Assembly: GCA_017439235.1 (NCBI GenBank)
Contig: JAFSJN010000006.1
Span: 1-42,245 of the forward strand
DNA: 42,245 nt
DNA from: Paludibacteraceae bacterium
GTDB taxonomy: Bacteria; Bacteroidota; Bacteroidia; Bacteroidales; Paludibacteraceae
Direction: 5' to 3'
In this document: positions 16,428 to 24,738 of the stretch, in pieces
Position numbering within the stretch: position 1 is the stretch's first letter
Layout: each line of letters begins with the position of its first letter
Translations under genes and position numbers: made by a program
Notes under the pieces: model-generated
The model's input: the letters and a program-made list of their open reading frames with translations, nothing else
The model's database searches: none
Told to the model about the DNA's origin: nothing

Positions 16428-17662
16428 TATTTCTCGTAATTAAGTGCTTCAATAGGTTTGATGCGCATCGCTCGTACTGCCGGTATGGCGCCGGCTATCA
16501 CGCCGACGATAATCAGGAATAGTGTTGCTATCGTTACCGCCCCTAAGTCTACCGTCGGATTACGGAAGGGGAAGTCACCTTCCGGCACCAGCATATTCAC
16601 CAATTCCATCACGCCGATGCCGAAGAATAAGCCTATATAGCCGAATAGGGCGGTAATAAAAATACTCTCACCCACTACGGTTGTCAATATCGTGCTGGGT
16701 GGTGCACCTATTGCCTTGCGTATGCCGAACTCTTTGGTGCGCTCGCGAACGCTGACCAGCATGATGTTGCTGACACCTACCGCACCTGATATCAGGGTGC
16801 AGATACCGATGATGAGTACGAACAATCGAATAGCGGTCATCGCCCCCTGTTGTTTGTCATACATCTCCTGCTGACTCCATACGCCGACGGCGCGGTGGTC
16901 TTTGGGATCAAACTGCATGACGGGTGCTAGCAGTTGGTGGACTTTTTGCTCAAACGGACTCATCTCCGTAGGATCGCCTGTGCGATTAAACGGAGGCAGG
17001 TCGGCCGTCAGCGATATATGGTCAAAATGATGATTGGTCGAATAAATAGCCTGGTGGGTGGATAATGGGATAAGTACCGAAGCACCTTCCCACCGGTCGC
17101 CGTTCTCGCATACACCGACTACCAGAAAGTTGATATCACCCAATTTGAGTTGCTTCCCCACCAAATCTTCTGTACCTAACTCTTCGGCGGTGCGCTTGTC
17201 TACAACGCACACCTTATTCATCTGTATCTGGTCCAACTCGTTAAGGAAACGCCCTTTGTACACCTTTTTACGGAAGATACGTTGGTAGTCCGCCTCAATG
17301 CCTTTGAGGTTGACGGACGAGAACTGACTGCCGTAGTTGGCTACAATGCCGCCGGTATTCACTTGTACGGAGAAGAGTTTTACTTCCGGCAACGCCCGTA
17401 TCATTTCGGCTTCGCGATTGGTGAAGTACAACTCGCGGTCGGCTTTCAATCCGTTATACGGCATACTGGTCATCCCTGCCCAAATATCTACCGAATTGGT
17501 CAGTCGGTCGCCGAACATCGTCTGTATGCCGTTTTGCAAACCGTTACTTGCACCTAACAATACCACTAATATGAATATACCCCACGCTACCGCAAAGCCG
17601 GTCATGGCCGTGCGGAAACGGTTGTTACTGATACTGCTCCATATTTCGGATAGGATATTCAT
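16427..17662 (-). CDS. MacB-like ABC permease, first copy
   Basis: 411 aa, with the same architecture and exactly the same length as its downstream neighbour. N-terminal span at about 17-40, periplasmic domain, SNIMLVSVRERTKEFGIRKAIGA, three C-terminal spans and the end motif IPAVRAMRIKPIEALNYEK. It overlaps the ATPase gene by 4 nt. It lacks its own ATPase domain, unlike E. coli MacB where both are fused. Split ATPase plus paired permeases is common in Bacteroidetes. Confidence 0.92.
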   Translation of the reverse strand: MNILSEIWSSISNNRFRTAMTGFAVAWGIFILVVLLGASNGLQNGIQTMFGDRLTNSVDIWAGMTSMPYNGLKADRELYFTNREAEMIRALPEVKLFSVQVNTGGIVANYGSQFSSVNLKGIEADYQRIFRKKVYKGRFLNELDQIQMNKVCVVDKRTAEELGTEDLVGKQLKLGDINFLVVGVCENGDRWEGASVLIPLSTHQAIYSTNHHFDHISLTADLPPFNRTGDPTEMSPFEQKVHQLLAPVMQFDPKDHRAVGVWSQQEMYDKQQGAMTAIRLFVLIIGICTLISGAVGVSNIMLVSVRERTKEFGIRKAIGAPPSTILTTVVGESIFITALFGYIGLFFGIGVMELVNMLVPEGDFPFRNPTVDLGAVTIATLFLIIVGVIAGAIPAVRAMRIKPIEALNYEK

Positions 17663-18321
17663 TCTATAATGCCGTCTTTGATGCGGATGATGCGGTTAGT
17701 AGCTTCTGCTACCGACTGCTCGTGGGTGACAATGATGGTGGTGATGCCTTCGCTGTTCAGTTGCTTAAATATATCCATCACCTCGATAGTCGTCTTGCTG
17801 TCCAAAGCTCCTGTCGGCTCATCGGCCAATAGTATCTGTGGTTTGGAGACGATGGCGCGGGCGATGGCTACGCGTTGACGCTGACCACCGGACATCTCGT
17901 TGGGCAGGTGCTCTGCCCAAGCAGCTAAGCCCATTCGCTCCAACTGCGCCATAGCCAAGCGATTGCGTTCACGACGCCCCACACCTTTGTAGTACAGCGG
18001 CAGAGCGACATTCTCCAAGGCCGTCTTGAAGTTCAATAGGTTAAACGATTGGAAGACAAAGCCAATCAACTCATTGCGCAGACGAGCCGCCTGTGTCTCA
18101 CTCAGGTTGGTGATGAGCCGATTAGCAAGATGGTACTCGCCTTGGTCGTAGTTGTCTAATATACCCAAGATATTGAGCAGCGTACTCTTGCCGCTACCCG
18201 AGGCACCCATTATAGTCACCAACTCGCCGTCGGCTATGTCCAGGTTGATGCCCTTGAGTACATGCAACTCGTTGGGTTGACCGATATTATACGATTTATG
18301 TAAATTGCGTAGCGTAATCAT
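17659..18321 (-). CDS. MacB/LolD-type ABC ATPase
   Basis: 220 aa. Walker A GASGSGKSTLLNILG, Q-loop FVFQSFNLL, signature MSGGQRQRVAIARAI, Walker B ILLADEPTGALD, H-loop IIVTHEQ. Typical of the MacB/LolD/FtsE group. Its ATG overlaps the TolC-like stop (ATGA), and its own stop overlaps the first permease. It energises tripartite efflux together with the two permeases, the adaptor and the outer-membrane channel of this operon. Confidence 0.93.
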   Translation of the reverse strand: MITLRNLHKSYNIGQPNELHVLKGINLDIADGELVTIMGASGSGKSTLLNILGILDNYDQGEYHLANRLITNLSETQAARLRNELIGFVFQSFNLLNFKTALENVALPLYYKGVGRRERNRLAMAQLERMGLAAWAEHLPNEMSGGQRQRVAIARAIVSKPQILLADEPTGALDSKTTIEVMDIFKQLNSEGITTIIVTHEQSVAEATNRIIRIKDGIIE

Positions 18322-19634
18322 AGGCCCATGTAATATTCCAGTATGCGCACTTTAAACAGGTAATTATAGCGAGCCTGCAGCAGTTCCGACTGCGCTTGCA
18401 GATAGGTCTGCTGGGCATCGTAGTATTCATAGGGCGTCCCGCGGCCGTTATCAAATTTCTCCGAAGCATACCGTTGTGCTTCGGAGGCCGAACGCGCTGC
18501 CTGTTGCGCCGACACCTGCTCGGCCTGAGCGGCTACGGCATTATAATAGGCCTGATCTATCTCCTTGCGTAAGTCTTTCTTCACTTGCTCTATGTTGAGT
18601 TTGGCGTTCGCTACCGCTAATTTCTGCTTGCGTACAGCCGAAGGCGTCTGCATGCGGTCGAAGATAGGTACCGATAGCGTCAGCCCTACATTGGTCGACA
18701 AGTTGTCGTGCAACTGTTTACCGAACGAGGCGTTATCTTCGCCGTATAGGTGATAATAGCCGGTGTTCACTCCACCTTGTGCTGTCAGAGTAGGGGAGTA
18801 GGCCGATTTGGCACCCTTGAGAGCACGCTCTTGGGCGTATAGTCTATATTGCGCTGCAGCCATCTCAGGGCGCTGTGCCAGAGCTGTCTGATAGACCTCC
18901 TCGCGGTCAGGCAACAGACGCTCTTCCATACTCTCTTCCGAAGGAGTGACGATATCGAAATCGGTACTGTATTCTATCTCCATCGCCTGCGCTAAGTCCA
19001 ACAGCGCCAACTGTATCTTGTTGCGATTTTGCGTGACGGCATAACGCTCTTTGGCCTGCTGTGATTGCAACGAGAATAACTCCCCTTCAGCCAGACGCCC
19101 CGACTCCACTAAGGCTTCGGCACGCTCCACTTTACGGTCAATATCCTCCAACTGGCCTTCGGCTACAGCCGTCAGTTCTTTGGCCAGCAGTACTTGCAGG
19201 AATAAGCCCGTCACATTCACGCTTATCGTGCGTTGCATAGCCTCTACATCGGCTTTGCCTGCCCGCCAAGAAGCTTTAGCTTGCTCAATGTTGAATACCA
19301 TCGCCAGACCGTCAAACAGCGTCCAACTGGCATTCACACCCATGTTTGTCGTGGCGGTGTTGCGTGCACGGGTGATGTTATCTACACCTGTCGAACGGCC
19401 GAACGACCACGACTGACTAGCCGAACCGCTTACACCCGGAGCAATCCTACCCCATGCCTGCTCATAACTCGCACGAGCCGACAAGGCTTCGTTCTCTTGT
19501 GCTTGCAATTTGACACTATTGGTCAACGCGGTATCGATACACTGTTGCAACGTATAAGCCGCCGCATCACTCACTTGGGCTGTCCAACTCACTATCAGTA
19601 GCAGGCACAGCCGCGTCCATAAAGGTCTCTCCAT
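18318..19634 (-). CDS. TolC-family outer-membrane efflux channel
   Basis: 438 aa from ATG 19634. Signal peptide MERPLWTRLCLLLIVSWTAQVSDA, then two repeated helical halves rich in Ala/Gln/Glu, starting AYTLQQCIDTALTNS and including YRLYAQERALKGAKSAYSP, as in TolC homologs. An upstream in-frame start at 19667 is rejected because the -7 promoter element (19657-19664) lies inside that extension. First gene of the efflux operon. It would form the duct across the outer membrane. Confidence 0.92.
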   Translation of the reverse strand: MERPLWTRLCLLLIVSWTAQVSDAAAYTLQQCIDTALTNSVKLQAQENEALSARASYEQAWGRIAPGVSGSASQSWSFGRSTGVDNITRARNTATTNMGVNASWTLFDGLAMVFNIEQAKASWRAGKADVEAMQRTISVNVTGLFLQVLLAKELTAVAEGQLEDIDRKVERAEALVESGRLAEGELFSLQSQQAKERYAVTQNRNKIQLALLDLAQAMEIEYSTDFDIVTPSEESMEERLLPDREEVYQTALAQRPEMAAAQYRLYAQERALKGAKSAYSPTLTAQGGVNTGYYHLYGEDNASFGKQLHDNLSTNVGLTLSVPIFDRMQTPSAVRKQKLAVANAKLNIEQVKKDLRKEIDQAYYNAVAAQAEQVSAQQAARSASEAQRYASEKFDNGRGTPYEYYDAQQTYLQAQSELLQARYNYLFKVRILEYYMGL

Positions 19635-19656
19635 CAGTTTGACTTTTTTTACGCGA

Positions 19657-19688
19657 CAAAGGTACACTTTTTTTGCGATATACGCAAA
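19657..19688 (-). promoter_or_regulatory. Promoter of the efflux operon
   Basis: On the minus strand TTTG (19688-19685), a 20-nt spacer and TACCTTTG (19664-19657), a perfect consensus. It sits 23 nt before the TolC-like start and settles that start. Confidence 0.85.
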
Positions 19689-19698
19689 TATTTTGTAC

Positions 19699-19890
19699 CT
19701 ATTTTTTTATCGAAGATACAATTAAGGCTATGCCTATCAGCAAAATCAAAACAGGACCGCTTAGATACTGGTCGACAACACCTAACATCCGATGCATCCA
19801 CTCGTGAGCTTCCGGAACCCACATACTCAGCAACTTAATCCCTGCTGCTACTACAAAAATAATTCCGATAATTAATCTTCCGTTTCTCAT
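19699..19890 (-). CDS. 63-aa two-span membrane protein
   Basis: Hydrophobic spans at about 6-23 and 44-60 with a short loop PEAHEWMHRMLGVVDQYLSG between them, and a basic end SSIKK. It follows the HTH gene after 50 nt that hold a heptamer repeat, and has no promoter of its own, so it is probably the last gene of the PH/HTH unit. Function unknown. Confidence 0.7.
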   Translation of the reverse strand: MRNGRLIIGIIFVVAAGIKLLSMWVPEAHEWMHRMLGVVDQYLSGPVLILLIGIALIVSSIKK

Positions 19891-19914
19891 AATCCCTATT
19901 AATTTTAAATTTTT

Positions 19915-19956
19915 AATCTCTAAACACTAAACACTAAACTCTAAACTCTAATTTCT
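19915..19956. repeat. Heptamer tandem repeat, 6 units
   Basis: Units aatctct, aaacact, aaacact, aaactct, aaactct, aatttct. The repeat contains the stop codon (19943-19941) and the last residues (IRV) of the HTH regulator. Confidence 0.9.
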
Positions 19957-20282
19957 TCCACCCACTTCTCGCATTCATCCGCTAAAACGCTCATTAAACT
20001 TCTATAATATCTTGTGAGCGCACTCTTGTCCATCTTGTTCAGTCCCGCCATATTGTGCTGAAGGGTCAGTAGGATGCGAATCATGCTACGTGTAAACTGC
20101 TCATCGTCAAAGTAATTGATTAATCCGATAATGTGCTTGTACGGACATAATCGATGACCGCATTCCCATGCATTATACGTGGCGTGAGACACCTCTAATG
20201 CCCATGCAACTTGTTCCTGCGTCATCTCCTTGCGCTGACGAGCCTGCAGTAAGGCTGATGAGAATTCGTATAGTATATCCAT
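19941..20282 (-). CDS. Small XRE-like helix-turn-helix protein
   Basis: 113 aa. Residues 19-45 (KEMTQEQVAWALEVSHATYNAWECG) form a Cro/C1-type HTH. The rest is helical with no sensor domain recognised. Its start overlaps the stop of the PH-domain membrane protein (TAATG), so the two are translated together. Probably a DNA-binding regulator whose target is unknown; coupling to a membrane protein gene suggests it may report on the envelope (inference). The final residues come from a heptamer repeat. Confidence 0.75.
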   Translation of the reverse strand: MDILYEFSSALLQARQRKEMTQEQVAWALEVSHATYNAWECGHRLCPYKHIIGLINYFDDEQFTRSMIRILLTLQHNMAGLNKMDKSALTRYYRSLMSVLADECEKWVEEIRV

Positions 20283-20800
20283 TATTTGCCTCCTTTCAGG
20301 TAATAGGGGATAAACTCGTCCGGCTCACTCACACTGATAGCGATAGGCTGCCCTTTCTTGCGGATGATAAGAAAGGCCTTACTGTTGTCCGTCACATAGG
20401 CTTGAAAAGTGCCAATCTTCGACTGCCGGAAGATTCCTATATTGCCCATCATACCACTTATGCCGAAGATACGGATACAATTATTCCAACGCATAAAGTC
20501 CTTATCCGTGCGCACGATATATTTAATGTCTGCGTACAAAATCTTACGGGTGTGAATGACCGTGTGAATACCTATCCCCTCGTCAGTAACTACGATATAC
20601 TGCGGATAACACACAAACACCGACACAATGCTGCTCACCAACAACAATATCACTCCCATTCCTAACCACATATTCATTCCGCGTTGAAGACACCAAATCT
20701 CCAACACGATACACCCGAACATAATCAACAGTCCAATCACCGTCAACCATTTCAGGGCCTTGCTCTGCGAACATTCATAAATCGTTTTCATAGCCTGCAT
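20282..20800 (-). CDS. Membrane protein with bacterial PH-like domain
   Basis: 172 aa from ATG 20800 (ATG 20791 is an alternative). Two spans at about 18-37 and 43-60 are followed by a beta-rich domain (VVTDEGIGIHTVI...YADIKYIVR...KAFLIIRKKGQPIAISVSEPDEFI) of the kind annotated as bacterial PH (YdbT/YokE-like). Starts further upstream, such as 20902, would cross the -7 element at 20817-20824 and are rejected. Same operon as the HTH gene. Function unknown. Confidence 0.7.
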   Translation of the reverse strand: MQAMKTIYECSQSKALKWLTVIGLLIMFGCIVLEIWCLQRGMNMWLGMGVILLLVSSIVSVFVCYPQYIVVTDEGIGIHTVIHTRKILYADIKYIVRTDKDFMRWNNCIRIFGISGMMGNIGIFRQSKIGTFQAYVTDNSKAFLIIRKKGQPIAISVSEPDEFIPYYLKGGK

Positions 20801-20816
20801 TTTTACTTTCCGACTG

Positions 20817-20824
20817 CAAAAGTA
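20817..20824 (-). promoter_or_regulatory. -7 element of the PH/HTH operon
   Basis: TACTTTTG on the minus strand fits TAnnTTTG. No TTTG is found 19-21 nt upstream, so the promoter may need an activator. It is back to back with the argS promoter. Confidence 0.45.
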
Positions 20825-20895
20825 CAAAAAATATGCCAATATCCTTATCAGTTTTGCTGACATTTTCAAAAAAATCACCTCCATCGACGCTTTTA

Positions 20896-20927
20896 TTTGC
20901 ACATATCCTCAAAAAAGTGTAATTTTG
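20896..20927 (+). promoter_or_regulatory. argS promoter
   Basis: TTTG at 20896-20899, a 20-nt spacer, and TAATTTTG at 20920-20927. Transcription should begin near 20934. Confidence 0.8.
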
Positions 20928-20933
20928 CACTCG

Positions 20934-21060
20934 CGTTCGGCAAGGATGTCTTAAATCCCGCAAAAGAACTTGTCCTGAGCGGAGAGGAAGCATCGCGGCT
21001 GCCCTACGAACACGTTCATCTTGCAGCAAGCGCATGCTGACGAGGGGTTCCATACGAACG
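20934..21060 (+). other. Long, GC-rich, possibly structured argS leader
   Basis: The stretch between the predicted transcription start and the AT-rich repeat before argS is clearly richer in GC than other leaders here. It begins with CGTTCG (20934-20939) and ends with the complementary CGAACG (21055-21060), so a closing stem is possible. Inside lie CTTGCaGCAAG and a short ORF starting ATGCTGACGAGG. No known riboswitch or T-box hallmark was recognised. Confidence 0.4.
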
Positions 21061-21066
21061 ATAGTA

Positions 21067-21102
21067 AATTTTTAATTTGTTAATTTTTAATTGTTAATTC
21101 AC
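21067..21102. repeat. Heptamer-type repeat before argS
   Basis: Units aattttt, aatttgt, aattttt, aattgtt, aattcac, with one extra base after the second. It forms the last 40 nt of the argS leader, next to a start codon without Shine-Dalgarno. Confidence 0.7.
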
Positions 21103-21107
21103 ATATA

Positions 21108-22892
21108 ATGTTGTCTCTCGAACAAACCCTCACCACCTACACCCGTCAGGCCGTCCAACAGCTCTATGCTTTCGACGCTGCCGATAACCTCATTCAGCTC
21201 CAAAAGACCCGTCCCGAATTCGAGGGACACATCACCCTCGTTGTCTTCCCCTTCGTTAAACTCGCACGCAAAGCACCTGCACAGGTCGCAGCCGAGATAG
21301 GCGAATGGCTCGTTAATAACTCTCAGGGACTCGTAGCTAAATACAACGCCGTACAGGGCTTCCTTAATCTCGTCATAGATGACGCTTTTTGGATTAACCA
21401 ACTCCAAGCCATCCATGCCGACGACAACTACGGACAGCAGCCCGATCGTCATCAGTTGATGATGGTCGAGTACTCGTCACCCAACACCAATAAGCCGCTC
21501 CACCTCGGACACGTACGCAATAACCTCCTCGGTTATTCGATTGCTAAGATCCAAGAAACTAACGGCTGGCGCGTGGTCAAGACCAATATAGTTAACGACC
21601 GCGGCATACATATCTGCAAATCCATGCTCGCGTGGCTCAAGTTCGGTAACGGAGAGACACCCGAATCGAGCGGCAAGAAAGGCGATCACCTCATCGGCGA
21701 CTACTACGTCCGCTTCGATAAGGAATACAAAGCCCAGATAGCTCAACTCATGGCTGCGGGCAAGGACGAAGAGACCGCCAAACGCGAAGCACCTCTCATG
21801 CTTGAAGCGCAGGAGATGCTCCGTAAATGGGAGGCTAACGACCCGGAGGTGCGCGCACTATGGGCTAAGATGAACAGTTGGGTATATGCCGGATTTGATG
21901 AGACGTATAAGCGCCTCGGTGTGGCGTTCGATAAGATTTATTACGAGTCGAATACCTACCTTGAAGGCAAGTCTGAAGTGGAACGCGGACTCGCTGCCGG
22001 ACTCTTCTATCGCCGCGAAGACGGTTCGGTGTGGGCTGACCTCACTAAGGACGGACTCGACGAAAAACTCCTCTTGCGCTCTGATGGTACATCTGTCTAT
22101 ATGACGCAGGATATAGGTACCGCCAAACTGCGTTTCCAAGACTATCCCATTGATAAGATGGTCTATGTCGTTGGCAATGAACAGGAATACCACTTTCAGG
22201 TGCTCTCTATCCTCCTTGACCGTCTTGGATTCCCCTTCGGCAAAGAACTGGTGCACTTCTCGTACGGTATGGTCGAACTGCCCAACGGCAAGATGAAATC
22301 CCGCGAAGGAACCGTTGTGGATGCCGACGACCTAATGGATAAAATGGTGCAGGATGCCAAAGAGATTAGCAAAGATAAGGTAAATACGTTGCAAGGTATC
22401 ACCGAGGACGAAGCGAACGAGATTGCTCGCAAGGTCGGCCTCGGCGCTCTCAAATATTTCATCCTCAAGGTTGACCCGCGTAAGAATATGCTCTTCAATC
22501 CTGCCGAGTCCATTGACTTCAACGGTAATACCGGACCCTTCATTCAGTACACCTACGCCCGCATTCAAAGCGTCCTGCGTAAAGCCGATAAAGAATCCCT
22601 AATCACTAATCGGGAATCGAAAATCGAGGCCAAGGAGTTGAACTTGATCCAACGACTGACTGAGTATCCCTCTGCCGTTCGTCAGGCGGGTACCGACTTC
22701 TCGCCGGCAGTCATCTGCAACTATGTCTATGCTCTCGCTTCTGACTTCAACTCGTTCTATCACGACTTCTCCATCCTCAACGAAGAAGACCCCGCTAAGC
22801 GAGGTCTCCGTCTCATGCTCTGCGCATCGGTGGCTAAGGTCATCCGCTCTGCTATGAGTCTGCTCGGTATAGAAGTGCCCGAACGGATGTAA
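21108..22892 (+). CDS. argS: Arginyl-tRNA synthetase
   Basis: 594 aa, full length. It charges tRNA-Arg with arginine. N-terminal additional domain 1-115; class I HIGH motif as HLGH at 132-135 within SSPNTNKPLHLGHVRNN; KMSK counterpart KMKSREG; C-terminal DALR-type anticodon domain ending MSLLGIEVPERM. Residues 496-507 (around SLITNRESKIEA), at the border between catalytic and anticodon domains, are encoded by five heptamer repeat units and look like an insertion. No SD site. It ends exactly where the convergent pepP begins. Confidence 0.97.
   Translation: MLSLEQTLTTYTRQAVQQLYAFDAADNLIQLQKTRPEFEGHITLVVFPFVKLARKAPAQVAAEIGEWLVNNSQGLVAKYNAVQGFLNLVIDDAFWINQLQAIHADDNYGQQPDRHQLMMVEYSSPNTNKPLHLGHVRNNLLGYSIAKIQETNGWRVVKTNIVNDRGIHICKSMLAWLKFGNGETPESSGKKGDHLIGDYYVRFDKEYKAQIAQLMAAGKDEETAKREAPLMLEAQEMLRKWEANDPEVRALWAKMNSWVYAGFDETYKRLGVAFDKIYYESNTYLEGKSEVERGLAAGLFYRREDGSVWADLTKDGLDEKLLLRSDGTSVYMTQDIGTAKLRFQDYPIDKMVYVVGNEQEYHFQVLSILLDRLGFPFGKELVHFSYGMVELPNGKMKSREGTVVDADDLMDKMVQDAKEISKDKVNTLQGITEDEANEIARKVGLGALKYFILKVDPRKNMLFNPAESIDFNGNTGPFIQYTYARIQSVLRKADKESLITNRESKIEAKELNLIQRLTEYPSAVRQAGTDFSPAVICNYVYALASDFNSFYHDFSILNEEDPAKRGLRLMLCASVAKVIRSAMSLLGIEVPERM
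22594..22628. repeat. Heptamer tandem repeat inside argS, 5 units
   Basis: Units aatccct, aatcact, aatcggg, aatcgaa, aatcgag, in frame within argS. The unit family is the same as that between argC and argD. Confidence 0.85.
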
Positions 22893-24710
22893 TCAGATAG
22901 CGCGGCATTTAGCTCTTAGATACGCTTTCTCGTCCTTGCTCAGCAGGGGCGAGATTTCGTTATATACCCATGCGTGATAGTTGTTCACCCAGGCTTTCTC
23001 CGTCTCGGTCATCATCGCCGTATCCATCAGTCGCGTATCATACGGGCAGAGCGTCAGCGTCTCAAACTCATAATACTGTTCTCCCGTACTGCGCTGCGGC
23101 TGACTGTCGGCAAAGGCTGTACGCGTCACCATCAGGTTCTCTGTTCGGATTCCGTATTCGTTGGTGCGGTAGATACCCGGTTCGTCGGAGAAGATATTAC
23201 CCTCTTTGATGGGATTTGTATTGTTGTCCGTGCGGATGTTTGCCGGTCCTTCGTGGCAACCCATGAAGTGACCTACACCGTGTCCTGTTCCGTGACCGTA
23301 ATGTATGCCTTCTTGCCACATATACTGACGGGCTAATATATCCAACTGATTGCCACGCGTACCTTTCGGGAAGCGTGCACAGGCTAAAGCGATGTGTCCT
23401 TTGAGTACTAAGGTAAAGTCATGCTTCACCTCTTCGGGTATAGCTTTTTCGTCGCCCACCCACACCGTGCGGGTGATATCCGTCGTGCCGTCTAAGTATT
23501 GTCCTCCGCTGTCTAATAGTAGCACTCCGTTACCTTCTATCTTGGCGCAGGCCTCCGGCGTAGCGTGGTAGTGGACGATAGCACCGTTACTTTTCCATCC
23601 GGCTATGGTGCAGAAACTCTCGTCGGTGAAGTTTTCACCCTGTGCACGGAAGGCGTGTAACTGCTCGGCTATGCTGATCTCCGTCTGCGGCGTCTTCAGC
23701 GCCTCAGTCTCGAGCCAGCGGAAGAAACGCACCAACGCAACGGCATCGCGACGCATAGCTATGCGCTCGCCCGCTATCTCGGTGGCGTTCTTGACCGACA
23801 TCATCACCTGTATGGGCGACGGCGTGGCATTCACCTTCGTGACCGTCTCCGGCAACGCCTCATATAAGGCCTCGTTGACGCGGTTTCCGTCTAATAATAC
23901 CCGCGTAGCGTGAATGCCCTGCAGGTACTCGCGTACGGCAGAATAAGGACGCAGGTCAATGTTTTGTGTCGACAACTCTTCGGCTACTTGATTCGACACC
24001 TTGTTTGCATCGATAAATAGCGTGCAGCGGTCTTTCTCTACAACGCAGTAGGCTATCACGCACGGCGTATATTCTACATCTGTTCCGCGCACATTCAGCA
24101 GCCATCCTATCTCGTCCAATTCGGCTATGATGGCAGCCTCGGCACCGCGTTCGGCTAAGGCCTCGCGTACGCGCAATAATTTATCGGTCACCGTCTCGCC
24201 GGCATAACGATCGTCGTATATATATAGCGGATTCATCGGCATCTCCGGTCGCCCTTCGATCCATATAGGTGCTATCAGGTCGGCCGAACGCAGTTTGATG
24301 CCACTCTCGCCCAATTCCTTGCGCAACGTAGCATAGTCGTTCACGCTGTACATCTCCGGATTAACTGCCACTACAGGAGAACCGGAAACTTGAAATTTGA
24401 AATTTGAAATAATCCACTGGCTGATACTCGGGCAGTCTACATCGCTCTCGCGCATCAGTTCTATCGTTGACCCTGCCAGCTCGGCTTCGGCTTGCAGGTA
24501 GTAACGCGAGTCGGTCCACAGTAAAGCCTTTTCGGCGGTCACTACTGCTGTACCTGTCTCGCCTAAGAATCCCGTCAACCACGACATTTCTGCCCAGTAA
24601 GGGGCCATATACTCCGATGCGTGCGGGTCGTTCCCCGGTACGATATACGCATCTATTCCCTGTTCCTTCATTAGCCTCCGTAAGGCTTCCAATCTCTCTC
24701 TTACTTCCAT
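22893..24710 (-). CDS. Aminopeptidase P family (Xaa-Pro aminopeptidase), long form
   Basis: 605 aa with creatinase-like N-terminal domains (two) and a C-terminal M24 pita-bread domain, like the three-domain aminopeptidase P. Metal ligands can be placed in LLLDSGGQYLDGTTDITRT (two Asp), GHGTGHGVGH (His) and the DEPGIY and RTENLM regions (two Glu). It releases an N-terminal residue that precedes proline, in the cytoplasm. Residues about 100-109 (SNFKFQVSG) come from a heptamer repeat. Convergent with argS with no intergenic base. Confidence 0.93.
   Translation of the reverse strand: MEVRERLEALRRLMKEQGIDAYIVPGNDPHASEYMAPYWAEMSWLTGFLGETGTAVVTAEKALLWTDSRYYLQAEAELAGSTIELMRESDVDCPSISQWIISNFKFQVSGSPVVAVNPEMYSVNDYATLRKELGESGIKLRSADLIAPIWIEGRPEMPMNPLYIYDDRYAGETVTDKLLRVREALAERGAEAAIIAELDEIGWLLNVRGTDVEYTPCVIAYCVVEKDRCTLFIDANKVSNQVAEELSTQNIDLRPYSAVREYLQGIHATRVLLDGNRVNEALYEALPETVTKVNATPSPIQVMMSVKNATEIAGERIAMRRDAVALVRFFRWLETEALKTPQTEISIAEQLHAFRAQGENFTDESFCTIAGWKSNGAIVHYHATPEACAKIEGNGVLLLDSGGQYLDGTTDITRTVWVGDEKAIPEEVKHDFTLVLKGHIALACARFPKGTRGNQLDILARQYMWQEGIHYGHGTGHGVGHFMGCHEGPANIRTDNNTNPIKEGNIFSDEPGIYRTNEYGIRTENLMVTRTAFADSQPQRSTGEQYYEFETLTLCPYDTRLMDTAMMTETEKAWVNNYHAWVYNEISPLLSKDEKAYLRAKCRAI
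24385..24412. repeat. Heptamer tandem repeat inside the aminopeptidase P gene, 4 units
   Basis: Units gaaactt, gaaattt, gaaattt, gaaataa on the plus strand, translated on the minus strand between two N-terminal-domain segments. Confidence 0.85.
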
Positions 24711-24738
24711 ACTCTCTAAACACTAAACTCTAACCTTT
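24711..24738. repeat. Heptamer tandem repeat between pepP and nadC, 4 units
   Basis: Units actctct, aaacact, aaactct, aaccttt. The nadC stop codon (24732-24730) and its last residues lie within it. Confidence 0.8.

Noticed and set aside
19635-19667. Upstream start of the TolC-like protein
   Set aside because: The extension crosses the -7 promoter box, and the downstream ATG gives a proper signal peptide.
21858-22256. Long antisense ORFs opposite argS, carB, argC and other genes
   Set aside because: They mirror strongly conserved enzymes on the other strand and show no family motifs.
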